A stretch of 32,723 nucleotides of DNA from an uncultured Clostridia bacterium (GTDB lineage: Bacteria; Bacillota; Clostridia; Oscillospirales; Acutalibacteraceae), in the NCBI GenBank assembly GCA_947652665.1, contig CANTDZ010000017.1, positions 1-32,723 on the forward strand, written 5' to 3'. Positions 24,418 through 32,723 of the stretch are shown in pieces. Each line of letters opens with the position of its first letter. Position 1 is the stretch's first letter. A program made the position numbers and the translations under genes. The notes under the pieces were generated by a model that saw only the letters and a list, made by a program, of their open reading frames with translations, had not been told where the DNA came from and did no database searches.

Positions 24418-25632
24418 ATGAACGAACCAATCAAATGGGCATTAAACAAAATGCCGCGCACCCAGGATAAACAGCTTCCGGTGATGTCCCTGGAAAATGT
24501 AGCCAGGGCCCGGGCTTTCCACCAGTCCTTCCCGCAGTATTCCGTTACGCCGCTGGCAGAGCTTTCCGGCATGGCGGCTGAGCTGGGGCTTAAAAGCTTG
24601 TGCATCAAGGATGAATCATACCGCTTTGGGCTCAATGCTTTCAAGGTGCTGGGCGGCTCCTTTGCCATGGGCCGGTACATAGCCGACGAGATGGGCCGGG
24701 ACATATCCACCCTCAGCTACGAGTACCTGACCAGCCCCGCTTTCCGGGAGGAATTCGGGCAGGCCACCTTCTTTACCGCTACCGACGGCAACCATGGCCG
24801 GGGCGTGGCCTGGGCCGCCAACAAGCTGGGGCAGAAGTCCGTGGTGCATATGCCTAAGGGCAGCAGCCAGTCCCGCTTTGACAACATTGCCAAGGAGGGC
24901 GCGAAAGTCACCATAGAAGAGGTAAACTACGACGACTGCGTGCGCATGGCAGCCGCCGAAGCCCAAAACACCGAGCACGGCGTAGTGGTGCAGGACACCG
25001 CCTGGGAAGGGTATGAGGAAATCCCCTCCTGGATTATGCAGGGCTACGGCACTATGGCAAGTGAAGCCGCCAGCCAGCTTCGGCAGCTGGAGATCGGCCG
25101 TCCCACCCACGTGTTTGTGCAGGCAGGCGTAGGCTCCCTGGCTGGGGCCGTGGTAGGGTATTTTGCCAACCTCTTTAAGACCGACCCGCCCAAGTTCATC
25201 GTCATGGAGGCAAAGGCCGCCGACTGTCTCTACCAGGGCGCGGCTGCCGGAGATGGCGAACCTCGCGCCGTCACAGGCGATTTGCAGACCATCATGGCGG
25301 GCCTGGCCTGCGGCGAACCCAACATTATTTCCTGGGACATCCTAAAGAACCATGTGGATGCCTTCGTCTCCTGCCCGGACTGGGTGAGCGCCAAGGGCAT
25401 GCGTATGCTGGCTTCCCCTGTAAAGGGCGACCCGGCTGTGTGTTCCGGCGAATCCGGCGCGGTGGGCATGGGCGTGATTTCCAGCATCATGCAGGACGAT
25501 GCCTACAAGGAACTGCGCGAAGCTTTGGAGCTTAACAAGGACAGCCAGGTGCTCCTGTTCTCCACCGAGGGCGACACGGACCCGGACAAGTATAAGAAGA
25601 TCGTTTGGGGCGGGGAATACCCCACCGTTTGA
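24418..25632 (+). CDS. dpaL: Diaminopropionate ammonia-lyase
   Basis: 404-residue PLP enzyme (YgeX) splitting 2,3-diaminopropionate to pyruvate and two ammonia. The Schiff-base lysine is in [12 protein letters not shown] (K76), and the catalytic aspartate motif is [14 protein letters not shown] (D123), matching the E. coli Lys77/Asp120 pair. [15 protein letters not shown] binds cofactor phosphate, and [10 protein letters not shown] follows. The ATG at 24418 is behind GGAGG; the in-frame start at 24346 would fall inside the promoter. It leads an operon with ygeY and ygeW, the set known from anaerobic purine breakdown, where it would make the carbon product pyruvate. Confidence 0.95.
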   Translation: MNEPIKWALNKMPRTQDKQLPVMSLENVARARAFHQSFPQYSVTPLAELSGMAAELGLKSLCIKDESYRFGLNAFKVLGGSFAMGRYIADEMGRDISTLSYEYLTSPAFREEFGQATFFTATDGNHGRGVAWAANKLGQKSVVHMPKGSSQSRFDNIAKEGAKVTIEEVNYDDCVRMAAAEAQNTEHGVVVQDTAWEGYEEIPSWIMQGYGTMASEAASQLRQLEIGRPTHVFVQAGVGSLAGAVVGYFANLFKTDPPKFIVMEAKAADCLYQGAAAGDGEPRAVTGDLQTIMAGLACGEPNIISWDILKNHVDAFVSCPDWVSAKGMRMLASPVKGDPAVCSGESGAVGMGVISSIMQDDAYKELREALELNKDSQVLLFSTEGDTDPDKYKKIVWGGEYPTV

Positions 25633-25667
25633 ACCGTATAAAAAACCTAAAAATGGAGGTCTTACAA

Positions 25668-27077
25668 ATGGACAAGGAAAAAATCTTAGCGGCTGCCGAG
25701 GGCTACCGTGCCGACATGAGCGCTTTCCTGCGCGCCATGATTTCCTACCCCAGCGAGAGCTGTGAGGAGAAAGAAGTCGTGGCCTGCATCAAGGCCGAAA
25801 TGGAGAAGCTGGGCTATGACAAGGTTGAGGTGGACGGCCTGGGCAATGTTATCGGCTGGATGGGCGAGGGCGACAAAATTATCGCGATTGATTCCCATAT
25901 CGACACCGTAGGCATCGGCAACCGCAACAACTGGACCGCCGACCCCTATGAGGGCTGGGAGGATGACGCCATTATTTATGGACGCGGCGGCTCTGACCAG
26001 GAGGGCGGCATGGCCTCCGCCGTATACGGCGCCAAAATCATGAAGGAGCAGGGGCTCATCCCTCAGGGCTACAAGATCATGGTGGTAGGCTCTGTACAGG
26101 AAGAGGACTGCGACGGTATGTGCTGGCAGTACATCGTCAACAAATATTTCCCTGCAAACGGAATCGAGAAAGAACAGGTGGAGTTCGTCATTTCCACCGA
26201 GCCCACCGACGGCGGCATCTATCGGGGCCACCGGGGCCGCATGGAAATCCGTGTGGATGTAAAGGGCGTGTCCTGCCACGGCTCTGCCCCCGAGCGCGGC
26301 GACAATGCCATCTATAAAATGGCCGACATTCTCCAGGACGTGCGGGCCCTCAACGAGAACCCCGCCGATGACACCGTAGAGGTAAAGGGCCTTGTGAAGA
26401 TGCTGGACGCAAAATACAATCCCGAGCACTATGAAGATGCCCAGTTCCTGGGTCGGGGCACCTGCACCACCAGCCAGATCTTCTACACCTCTCCCAGCCG
26501 CTGCGCCGTGGCCGATTCCTGCTCTATCTCCATCGACCGCCGCATGACCGCCGGGGAGACCTGGGACAGCTGCCTGGAAGAAATCCGTAATCTGCCCAGC
26601 GTGAAGAAGTATGAAAAGGACGTGGAGGTCTCCATGTACATGTATGACCGTCCCTCCTGGACCGGCGAGGTCTATGAGACAGAGGCTTACTTCCCCACCT
26701 GGATCAACAAGGAGAGCGCCGCCCATGTGCAGGCTCTGGTAGATGCCCATCACGAGCTCTTCGGCAGCGAGCGCCTGGGCCATGAGGACAGCGACCCCGC
26801 CCGTGACGCCATGCACCTGCGCCACCGCCCCCTGACCGACAAGTGGACCTTCTCCACCAACGGCGTTTCCATCCAGGGCCGCTACGGCATCCCCTGTGTA
26901 GGCTTTGGCCCCGGTGCCGAGAGCCAGGCCCATGCCCCCAACGAAATCACCTGGAAAGACGACCTGGTACGCTGTGCCGCCCTGTACGCCGCTGTGCCCG
27001 GCCTGTACAAAGAAGAGAACAAGACCGCTGACGTGGCCCAGTTCCGCGCGGGCAAGACCAACAACGATATTAAATAA
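25668..27077 (+). CDS. ygeY: YgeY, M20-family hydrolase linked to selenium metabolism
   Basis: 469-residue zinc-dependent M20/ArgE/DapE-type amidohydrolase of the YgeY family. The dinuclear zinc site is visible: [10 protein letters not shown] (H77, D79), [10 protein letters not shown] (D110) and SVQEEDCDG (E145/E146), with the dimerisation stretch [21 protein letters not shown] and a late [15 protein letters not shown] histidine. The ATG at 25668 follows TGGAGG; a longer frame start at 25605 overlaps dpaL. Relatives deacylate or decarbamoylate amino acids, so it likely hydrolyses an acyl or ureido intermediate of purine breakdown. It lies 35 nt after dpaL and 14 nt before ygeW. Confidence 0.93.
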   Translation: MDKEKILAAAEGYRADMSAFLRAMISYPSESCEEKEVVACIKAEMEKLGYDKVEVDGLGNVIGWMGEGDKIIAIDSHIDTVGIGNRNNWTADPYEGWEDDAIIYGRGGSDQEGGMASAVYGAKIMKEQGLIPQGYKIMVVGSVQEEDCDGMCWQYIVNKYFPANGIEKEQVEFVISTEPTDGGIYRGHRGRMEIRVDVKGVSCHGSAPERGDNAIYKMADILQDVRALNENPADDTVEVKGLVKMLDAKYNPEHYEDAQFLGRGTCTTSQIFYTSPSRCAVADSCSISIDRRMTAGETWDSCLEEIRNLPSVKKYEKDVEVSMYMYDRPSWTGEVYETEAYFPTWINKESAAHVQALVDAHHELFGSERLGHEDSDPARDAMHLRHRPLTDKWTFSTNGVSIQGRYGIPCVGFGPGAESQAHAPNEITWKDDLVRCAALYAAVPGLYKEENKTADVAQFRAGKTNNDIK

Positions 27078-27091
27078 AAGGAGTCATTATC

Positions 27092-28288
27092 ATGAGCGAT
27101 TTGCAGAAATATATTGACAAACTGAACAGCCTGGACTTCTCCAAAATGTACGAGGGCGACTTTTTCCTGACCTGGGAGAAGTCTGACGACGAGCTGGCTG
27201 CCACCTTCGCCGTGGCCGATGCCCTGCGCAATCTCCGCGAGCGCAACATCTCCACCAAGATTTTCGACTCCGGCCTGGGCATCTCCCTGTTCCGCGACAA
27301 CTCCACCCGCACCCGCTTCTCCTTTGCCTCCGCCTGCAATCTGCTGGGCCTGGAAGTACAGGATTTGGATGAGGGTAAGAGCCAGGTGGCCCACGGCGAA
27401 ACCGTCCGCGAGACAGCCAACATGATTTCCTTCATGGCGGACGTTATCGGCATCCGCGACGATATGTACATCGGCAAGGGCAACGCTTATATGCACGAGG
27501 TGGTAGACGCCGTGACCCAGGGCAACAAGGACGGCGTCCTGGAGCAGAAGCCCACCCTGGTGAACCTCCAGTGCGACATCGACCACCCCACCCAGTGCAT
27601 GGCTGATATGCTGCACATCATCCATGAGTTTGGCGGCGTGGAGAACCTGAAGGGCAAGAAGGTCGCCATGACCTGGGCCTATTCCCCCAGCTACGGCAAG
27701 CCCCTGTCCGTGCCCCAGGGCGTCATTGGCTTGATGACCCGCTTTGGCATGGACGTGGTTCTGGCACACCCCGAAGGGTATGAGGTCATGCCCGAGGTGG
27801 AGGAAGTCGCCAAGAAGAACGCCGCAGCTAATGGCGGCAGCTACCGCCGCTCCAACTGCATGGCGGACGCTTTCAAAGATGCCGACATCGTGTACCCCAA
27901 GAGCTGGGCTCCCTTTGCCGCCATGGAGAAGCGTACCGACCTGTACGGCAAGGGCGACACCGATGGCATCAAGGCTCTGGAAAAAGAGCTGCTGGCCCAG
28001 AACGCCCAGCACAAGGACTGGTGCTGCACCGAAGAGCTGATGAAGACCACCAAGGACGGCAAGGCCCTGTACCTGCACTGCCTGCCCGCCGATATCAACG
28101 GCGTTTCGTGTGTAGACGGCGAAGTGGAGGCCAGTGTCTTTGACCGCTACCGCGACCCGCTGTATAAGGAAGCCAGCTTCAAGCCCTACATCATCGCCGC
28201 CATGATTTTCCTGGCAAAGTGCAAGAATCCCCAGGCCGTTTTGAAGGCTTTGGAGGAGAAGGGCACCCAGCGCTGGTTCCAGGCGTAA
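27092..28288 (+). CDS. ygeW: YgeW, knotted carbamoyltransferase
   Basis: 398-residue transcarbamylase of the YgeW family. The carbamoyl-phosphate motif is SLFRDNSTRTRFSF (STRTR at 71-75); DIDHPTQCMADMLHI carries HPTQ, and LHCLPADINGVS carries the HCLP motif. It is longer than ornithine carbamoyltransferase (about 330), as expected for this trefoil-knotted subfamily. Here it probably runs in the phosphorolytic direction, taking a carbamoyl group from a ureido compound to make carbamoyl phosphate for ArcC, as in other carbamoyl-based fermentations. GGAG precedes the ATG. A terminator-like hairpin follows its stop. Confidence 0.94.
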   Translation: MSDLQKYIDKLNSLDFSKMYEGDFFLTWEKSDDELAATFAVADALRNLRERNISTKIFDSGLGISLFRDNSTRTRFSFASACNLLGLEVQDLDEGKSQVAHGETVRETANMISFMADVIGIRDDMYIGKGNAYMHEVVDAVTQGNKDGVLEQKPTLVNLQCDIDHPTQCMADMLHIIHEFGGVENLKGKKVAMTWAYSPSYGKPLSVPQGVIGLMTRFGMDVVLAHPEGYEVMPEVEEVAKKNAAANGGSYRRSNCMADAFKDADIVYPKSWAPFAAMEKRTDLYGKGDTDGIKALEKELLAQNAQHKDWCCTEELMKTTKDGKALYLHCLPADINGVSCVDGEVEASVFDRYRDPLYKEASFKPYIIAAMIFLAKCKNPQAVLKALEEKGTQRWFQA

Positions 28289-28310
28289 ATTACAAAAATA
28301 AACAGGGAAG

Positions 28311-28334
28311 GCCCGTCCGGCTGGGCGGGCTTTT
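28311..28334 (+). terminator. Terminator or attenuator between ygeW and arcC
   Basis: GCCCGTC (28311-28317) pairs with GGCGGGC (28324-28330, one G-U) around a 6-nt loop and is followed by TTTTCTT and more T-rich DNA. No separate promoter is obvious before arcC, so partial read-through would set a lower level of the downstream genes. Confidence 0.75.
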
Positions 28335-28375
28335 CTTGATTTTTGATTTTTCAGAATGATTTGGAGGAGTAACTT

Positions 28376-29317
28376 ATGGGAAAACGTATCGTCATCGCCC
28401 TGGGCGGCAACGCCTTGGGCAATAACCTGCCGGAGCAGATGATTGCCGTAAAGCAGACCGCAAAAGCCATCGCCGACCTCATTGAAGACGGCCACCAGGT
28501 GATCCTGTCCCACGGCAACGGCCCCCAGGTGGGCATGATTCAGAACGCTATGACCGAGCTGACCCGTTCCGACCCGGAAAAATACATCCCCTGCCCGCTG
28601 TCCGTGTGCGTGGCTATGAGCCAGGGCTACATCGGCTATGACCTGCAAAACGCCCTCCGGGAAGAGCTCCTGGACCGGGGCATCAATAAGGGCGTGGCAA
28701 CCGTGCTCACCCAGGTAGAGGTAGACCCCAAGGACCCGGCTTTTGCAAACCCCACCAAGCCCATCGGCGCTTTCATGAGCAAGGAGGAGGCCGAGACGCT
28801 TGTGAAAGAGCGCGACTACCAGGTGGTGGAGGATGCCGGACGAGGCTACCGCCGTGTAGTGGCTTCGCCCAAGCCCCAGTCCATTGTGGAGATCCAGTCC
28901 ATCCGGGACATGGTAGACGCAGGGCTGGTAGTGGTAGCCTGCGGCGGCGGGGGGATACCCGTCTATACCACAGAGGGCCACCATTTGAAGGGCGCGGCTG
29001 CTGTCATTGATAAGGACTTCGCTTCTGCCGTCATGGCCCAGCAGTTGGAAGCCGACACCCTCATCATCCTCACGGCGGTGGAAAAAGTCGCTGTAAACTT
29101 TGGCAAGCCCAACCAGCAGTGGCTGGATTCCCTGACCCCCGATGAGGCCGATGCTTATGCCGCCGAGGGCCAGTTTGCGCCGGGTTCCATGCTGCCCAAG
29201 GTGCAGGCTGCGGTGGAGTTCGCCCGGTCGGCACCGGGGCGTTCGTCCCTCATCACCCTGCTGGAAAAGGCCAAAGACGGCGTTGCCGGAAAGACCGGCA
29301 CGGTCATAAAGGGGTGA
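28376..29317 (+). CDS. arcC: Carbamate kinase
   Basis: 313 residues. Catalyses carbamoyl phosphate + ADP to ATP + carbamate, the energy-yielding step of carbamoyl-based fermentations. Motifs are VIALGGNALG (6-15), LSHGNGPQVG, VVACGGGGIPV and AVIDKDFASAVMAQQL with LTAVEKV. Length is normal. TGGAGG precedes the ATG. It lies directly after ygeW and its hairpin and 4 nt before hydA, so carbamoyl phosphate made by YgeW would be converted to ATP. It corresponds to YqeA in the E. coli cluster. Confidence 0.96.
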   Translation: MGKRIVIALGGNALGNNLPEQMIAVKQTAKAIADLIEDGHQVILSHGNGPQVGMIQNAMTELTRSDPEKYIPCPLSVCVAMSQGYIGYDLQNALREELLDRGINKGVATVLTQVEVDPKDPAFANPTKPIGAFMSKEEAETLVKERDYQVVEDAGRGYRRVVASPKPQSIVEIQSIRDMVDAGLVVVACGGGGIPVYTTEGHHLKGAAAVIDKDFASAVMAQQLEADTLIILTAVEKVAVNFGKPNQQWLDSLTPDEADAYAAEGQFAPGSMLPKVQAAVEFARSAPGRSSLITLLEKAKDGVAGKTGTVIKG

Positions 29318-29321
29318 GTTT

Positions 29322-30704
29322 ATGTCCATCTTGATTAAAAACGGCACGCTGCTCTGCCCCCAAGGCCCTGTGCAGGCCGATTTGCGGGTGGAGGGGGAGA
29401 AGATTGCCGCGATAGGCCCCGCCTTGCCCGAAGCCGACTGCCAGGTCACAGACGCGGCGGGCAAACTGGTTTTCCCGGGGTTCATCGACACCCACACCCA
29501 TTTTGAGATGAACAAGGGCAAGCCCAATGAGACCGCCGACAACTGGGCTACGGGCACCTTGGCGGCCCTGGCAGGCGGCACCACTACCGTGTTAGATTTC
29601 GCCGAGCCGGAGCGGGGCTGCTCCTTGGAGTCCGCCTTGGAGACCTGGCACAGCCGGGCGGACGGAAACGCCAGTTGCCACTATGGATTCCACATGACCA
29701 TTAAGGATTGGAATCCGCAGATAAAAGCAGAACTGAAGGAAATGACTGCCGCTGGCGTCACCTCTTATAAAGTCTACCTGGCTTATGATAACCTGAAAGT
29801 CTCCGACGGCGTGGCTTATGAGGTCATCCAGGCCGTGGGGGAGGAGGGCGGCATCGTCGGCTGCCACTGTGAAAACGGCGACTTGGTTACCGCCGGGATA
29901 GCGGCCCGGAAAGCGGCGGGGGACTTCTCCCCGGCGGCGCACCCCCTGTCCCGCCCGGATGGGGTAGAGGCCGAAGCCATTCACCGCTGGCTCTGCATTG
30001 CGGAGCAGGCCGGGTTTCCGGTAAACGTGGTGCACATCTCCACCCGGCGGGGCATGGAGGCAGTGGAATCTGCCCGGAGAAGGGGCCAGAAGGTCTACGC
30101 CGAAAGCTGCCCGCAATACTTCCTGCTGGACGACAGCCTGTACAGCCTGCCGGATTTTGAGGGGGCCAAGTTCGTGCTGTCGCCGCCCTTGCGGAAAAAG
30201 GGCGACCAGGATTTTTTGTGGGAAGCTTTGTCCAAGGGGGAAGTGGACACCATCGGCACCGACCACTGCTCCTTTAACTTTAAAGGGGTTAAGGAGCTGG
30301 GTCGGGAGGATTTCTCCCAAATCCCCAACGGCATACCCGGCACGGAACACCGTCCTGTTTTGATGTACACTGCCGGGGTGGCGGCTGGGAAAATCACGGC
30401 TCACCAGATGATGAAGGCTTTAGCAGAAAATCCCGCCAGGCTGTTTGGAATGTACCCGCAAAAGGGCGCTTTGGTTGTGGGGAGCGATGCGGACATCACC
30501 ATAATCGACCCGCATGATGGGGGCGTCCTGACAGCGGCGGCTCAGCACCAAAATGTAGATTACACGCCCTATGAGGGTATGGAGATGAAGTGCCGGGTCG
30601 ACACCGTTCTGCTTAGCGGAGAACCGGCTGTATCACGCGGCCAGGTCGTGAAAACAAAGCAGGGCCGTTATGTGCACCGGGGCCCGTCGAGGTTCTGGCG
30701 ATGA
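29322..30704 (+). CDS. hydA: Dihydropyrimidinase/hydantoinase
   Basis: 460-residue zinc amidohydrolase that opens cyclic ureides such as hydantoins and dihydropyrimidines. Visible are PGFIDTHTHFEM (H58, H60), the carboxylated bridging lysine in VTSYKVYLAY (K150), GCHCENG, VNVVHIST and the catalytic aspartate in TIGTDHCSF. It corresponds to the hydantoinase of the E. coli ssnA-ygfK-xdhD cluster and likely opens a five- or six-membered ring intermediate. The ATG overlaps no gene but is 4 nt from arcC; the 3' end overlaps mocA by 4 nt. Confidence 0.93.
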   Translation: MSILIKNGTLLCPQGPVQADLRVEGEKIAAIGPALPEADCQVTDAAGKLVFPGFIDTHTHFEMNKGKPNETADNWATGTLAALAGGTTTVLDFAEPERGCSLESALETWHSRADGNASCHYGFHMTIKDWNPQIKAELKEMTAAGVTSYKVYLAYDNLKVSDGVAYEVIQAVGEEGGIVGCHCENGDLVTAGIAARKAAGDFSPAAHPLSRPDGVEAEAIHRWLCIAEQAGFPVNVVHISTRRGMEAVESARRRGQKVYAESCPQYFLLDDSLYSLPDFEGAKFVLSPPLRKKGDQDFLWEALSKGEVDTIGTDHCSFNFKGVKELGREDFSQIPNGIPGTEHRPVLMYTAGVAAGKITAHQMMKALAENPARLFGMYPQKGALVVGSDADITIIDPHDGGVLTAAAQHQNVDYTPYEGMEMKCRVDTVLLSGEPAVSRGQVVKTKQGRYVHRGPSRFWR

Positions 30705-31279
30705 AGCTGGGCGCGGTGCTGATGGCTTCCGGGTCGGGCAGGCGGTTTGGCTCTAACAAGCTCTTTTTCCCCGTAGACGGCGTATCGCTGATCGACCGGG
30801 CCATGGAGGCCGTCCCGGCGGAGTTTTTCAGCCGAGCGGTGGTGGTCAGCGCCTACCCGTCCGTGTTGGAGGCCGCAAGGAAACAGGGATTTACTCCCGT
30901 GTTCAATCGTGCGCCGGAACAGGGGCAGTCAGCTTCCGTTGTTTTGGGCACCAAAAAGCTGTTGGATATGGACGGGATTCTTTTTGCCGTATGCGACCAG
31001 CCCTGGCTGCAAAGAGACAGCGTGGCGCGCCTGCTGGCAGATTTTTCAGCTGACCCCGGCTGCATCTGGGCCTTAAACTGGCAGGGTCAGCGCGGGAACC
31101 CCGTGGTGTTCCCCAAGCGCTTCTTTCCGGACTTGCTGGCCCTGACCGGCGACAAAGGCGGCGGGGTTGTGATACGGAAAAACCCGGGCCTGCTCCGCCT
31201 GACCGAAGCCGGTTCGCCCCGGGAATTACAGGATATCGACACCCAGGCCGACCTGGCAGAACATGAGAAAAGGCAGTGA
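30701..31279 (+). CDS. mocA: MocA-type molybdenum cofactor cytidylyltransferase
   Basis: 192-residue MobA-like nucleotidyltransferase, close to YgfJ/MocA, which attaches CMP from CTP to molybdopterin cofactor and releases PPi, the form used by xanthine dehydrogenase-type enzymes. The N-terminal nucleotide loop is LMASGSGRRFGSNKLFFPV, followed by APEQGQSASVVLG and AVCDQPWL, then a GNPVVFPKRF loop and LQDIDTQADL near the end. It overlaps hydA by ATGA. The specificity for CTP is inferred from the hydroxylase context. Confidence 0.88.
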   Translation: MKLGAVLMASGSGRRFGSNKLFFPVDGVSLIDRAMEAVPAEFFSRAVVVSAYPSVLEAARKQGFTPVFNRAPEQGQSASVVLGTKKLLDMDGILFAVCDQPWLQRDSVARLLADFSADPGCIWALNWQGQRGNPVVFPKRFFPDLLALTGDKGGGVVIRKNPGLLRLTEAGSPRELQDIDTQADLAEHEKRQ

Positions 31280-31284
31280 TAAAA

Positions 31285-32124
31285 TTGTATACTATAGTCA
31301 GAAAACAATCCCTTAACCCCACCGTAACCCTGATGGAAATTGATGCACCCCTGGTAGCGAAAAAAGCTCAGCCCGGCCAGTTCATCATCCTGCGGGTGGA
31401 CGCCGACGGGGAACGAATCCCCCTCACCGTAGCCGATTTCGACCGTGAAAAGGGCACGGTCACGATCATCTTCCAGATCGTAGGTGCGACCACAGAGAAG
31501 CTCAATCACTTAAATGAAGGCGACAGCCTACAGGACTTCGTAGGCCCCCTAGGCACCCCTACCCACACCGACGGCCTAAAAAAAGTCGCCGTGGTAGGCG
31601 GCGGCGTGGGCTGTGCTATCGCGTACCTGGTGGCGAAGAAGCTGCACGAACAGGGCGCAGAAGTCCATTCCATCGTGGGCTTCCGCAACGAAGATTTGGT
31701 GATCTTGGAGGAAGAGTTCAAGGCCGTCAGTGACTGCTATGTGCTCATGACGGACGACGGCTCCAAAGGCGAAAAGGGCCTTGTGACAGAAGCCTTGCGC
31801 AAGCTCATCGAAGGCGGCGAGAAGTACGACAAGGTCATCACCATTGGCCCGCTGATTATGATGAAATTCGTGACTCAGGTTACCAAAGAATTTAACATTC
31901 CCACGATCGTCAGCATGAACCCCATCATGATAGACGGCACGGGTATGTGCGGCGGCTGCCGTCTGACCGTGGGCGGCCAGACCAAATTCGCCTGCGTGGA
32001 CGGCCCGGATTTTGACGGTTTCGAGGTGGATTTCGACGAAGCCATGGCCCGGGGCGCCATGTACCGGGACTTCGAGCGGCAGGCCCACGAAGAAGCCTGC
32101 AATCTTTTCAAGGGGGTAGAATGA
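31285..32124 (+). CDS. NfnA/SudB-like FAD/NAD-binding iron-sulfur subunit
   Basis: About 279 residues of the sulfide dehydrogenase/ferredoxin-NADP reductase subunit alpha family. A flavin-binding barrel (NPTVTLMEIDAPLVAKKAQPGQFIIL, ERIPLTVADFD) is followed by a nucleotide-binding domain (VAVVGGGVGCAIAYLV, VITIGPLIMMKFV) and a [2Fe-2S] site in GTGMCGGCRLTVGGQTKFACVDGP. The TTG at 31285 was preferred over GTG 31276 because the nearby AAAGG is too close to the latter and homologues begin MY-(K/T)I. It is paired with the next gene, as NfnA is with NfnB, a bifurcating NADH-ferredoxin-NADP complex. Inferred to accept electrons from purine oxidation. Confidence 0.9.
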   Translation: MYTIVRKQSLNPTVTLMEIDAPLVAKKAQPGQFIILRVDADGERIPLTVADFDREKGTVTIIFQIVGATTEKLNHLNEGDSLQDFVGPLGTPTHTDGLKKVAVVGGGVGCAIAYLVAKKLHEQGAEVHSIVGFRNEDLVILEEEFKAVSDCYVLMTDDGSKGEKGLVTEALRKLIEGGEKYDKVITIGPLIMMKFVTQVTKEFNIPTIVSMNPIMIDGTGMCGGCRLTVGGQTKFACVDGPDFDGFEVDFDEAMARGAMYRDFERQAHEEACNLFKGVE

Positions 32125-32125
32125 A

Positions 32126-32723
32126 ATGCCGAACATGTCCTTAAAGAAAAACGAAATGCCCTCCCAGGAGCCAAACGTGCGCAACAAGAATTTTGACGAA
32201 GTGGCCCTGGGCTACACCGAGGAACAGGCTTTAGACGAAGCCCAGCGGTGTTTGAACTGCAAAAACAAGCCCTGCATCTCCGGGTGCCCGGTGCAGGTGC
32301 ACATCCCGGAATTCATCGAGAAAACAGCGGCTGGCGATTTTGAGGCCGCTTATCAAATCATCGCCCAGTCCAGTTCCCTGCCTGCCGTGTGCGGACGCGT
32401 CTGCCCCCAGGAAAACCAGTGCGAGCAGAAATGCGTGCGGGGCATCAAGGGCGAACCGGTTGCCATTGGCCGTTTGGAGCGCTTTGTGGCAGACTGGCAC
32501 AATCAAAACATGCAGGAAGCGCCCACAAAGCCTGCATCCAACGGGCACAAGGTAGCCATCGTGGGGTCGGGCCCGGCGGGGCTCACCTGCGCAGGTGACT
32601 TGGCCCGGCTGGGATATGAAGTCACGGTGTTTGAGGCTTTGCATACGGCTGGGGGCGTGCTGGTCTATGGCATCCCCGAGTTCCGCCTGCCCAAAGCCAT
32701 TGTGCAAAAGGAAATTGACGGCC
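32126..32723 (+). CDS. NfnB/GltA-like NADPH-dependent glutamate synthase-type subunit (partial)
   Basis: First 199 residues of a GltD-like flavoprotein, cut by the right edge. It has Fe-S cysteines C42, C45, C50 and C54, more at VCGRVCPQENQCEQKC, and the FAD dinucleotide fold VAIVGSGPAGLTCAGDLARLGYEVTVFEA with GGVLVYGIPEFRLPK. AAGGGGG lies 8 nt before the ATG at 32126. Following the NfnA-like gene by 1 nt, it probably forms a heterodimer with it. It resembles the middle of YgfK, so two related flavin modules exist in this island. Confidence 0.92.
   Translation, partial: MPNMSLKKNEMPSQEPNVRNKNFDEVALGYTEEQALDEAQRCLNCKNKPCISGCPVQVHIPEFIEKTAAGDFEAAYQIIAQSSSLPAVCGRVCPQENQCEQKCVRGIKGEPVAIGRLERFVADWHNQNMQEAPTKPASNGHKVAIVGSGPAGLTCAGDLARLGYEVTVFEALHTAGGVLVYGIPEFRLPKAIVQKEIDG

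Noticed and set aside
26882-29584. Very long open frame on the minus strand (about 900 codons)
   Set aside because: It lies opposite ygeY, ygeW, arcC and hydA, all with clear family motifs. Its composition is that of an antisense frame in GC-rich, codon-biased DNA, and no domain is recognisable.
1-32723. CRISPR arrays, tRNA or rRNA genes, insertion sequence ends
   Set aside because: No regularly spaced repeats, cloverleaf-like segments or transposase genes were seen when reading the window; a dedicated scan was not possible.

Overview
The window looks like a chromosomal segment of an anaerobic gut-type Clostridia (Bacillota). The evidence is the AGGAGG-type ribosome binding sites, TTG and GTG starts, sigma-A promoters, a selenium-dependent molybdenum hydroxylase gene set and a decayed Firmicutes-type mobilisation module. 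No species can be named from the sequence alone.

Left part (1-2942): a degenerating mobile-element remnant. On the minus strand lie a frameshifted relaxase, fused by deletion to the ribbon-helix-helix accessory gene that normally precedes it, an oriT-like hairpin zone and an excisionase-like HTH gene. A DUF6076-like zinc-ribbon gene is on the plus strand. Next come ordinary genes (3093-6207): an internally deleted sugar O-acetyltransferase, a PHP-type histidinol phosphatase, and a divergent pair of a TIM-barrel sugar isomerase and an AraC-type regulator.

From 6385 to the right edge the window is almost entirely a selenium/molybdenum purine-degradation island. The first operon (6385-10151) is pyrophosphatase, selD, yqeC, yqeB and an XdhC-like protein with permuted domain order. 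Facing it is a minus-strand selenium-handling operon (12148-10191): yedF, a DUF3343 Se/S carrier and a cysteine desulfurase-like enzyme. A purine permease follows, with a strong promoter and a 125-nt leader. A YheO-type regulator diverges from the next operon, ssnA-ygfK-xdh-ABC transporter (14535-24330). A further promoter then drives dpaL-ygeY-ygeW, followed after a terminator-like hairpin by arcC-hydA-mocA-NfnA-like-NfnB/GltA-like (24418 to the edge, last gene cut).

Working model (inference from family knowledge): a purine enters through the permease. The Se-Mo hydroxylase, matured by SelD, YqeB, YqeC, XdhC and MocA, together with YgfK, changes its redox state. SsnA and HydA open the rings, YgeY and YgeW process ureido intermediates, ArcC turns carbamoyl phosphate into ATP, and DpaL releases pyruvate and ammonia from 2,3-diaminopropionate. 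The hydroxylase has no FAD domain, so YgfK and the terminal Nfn-like flavoprotein pair are the obvious candidates for carrying its electrons.
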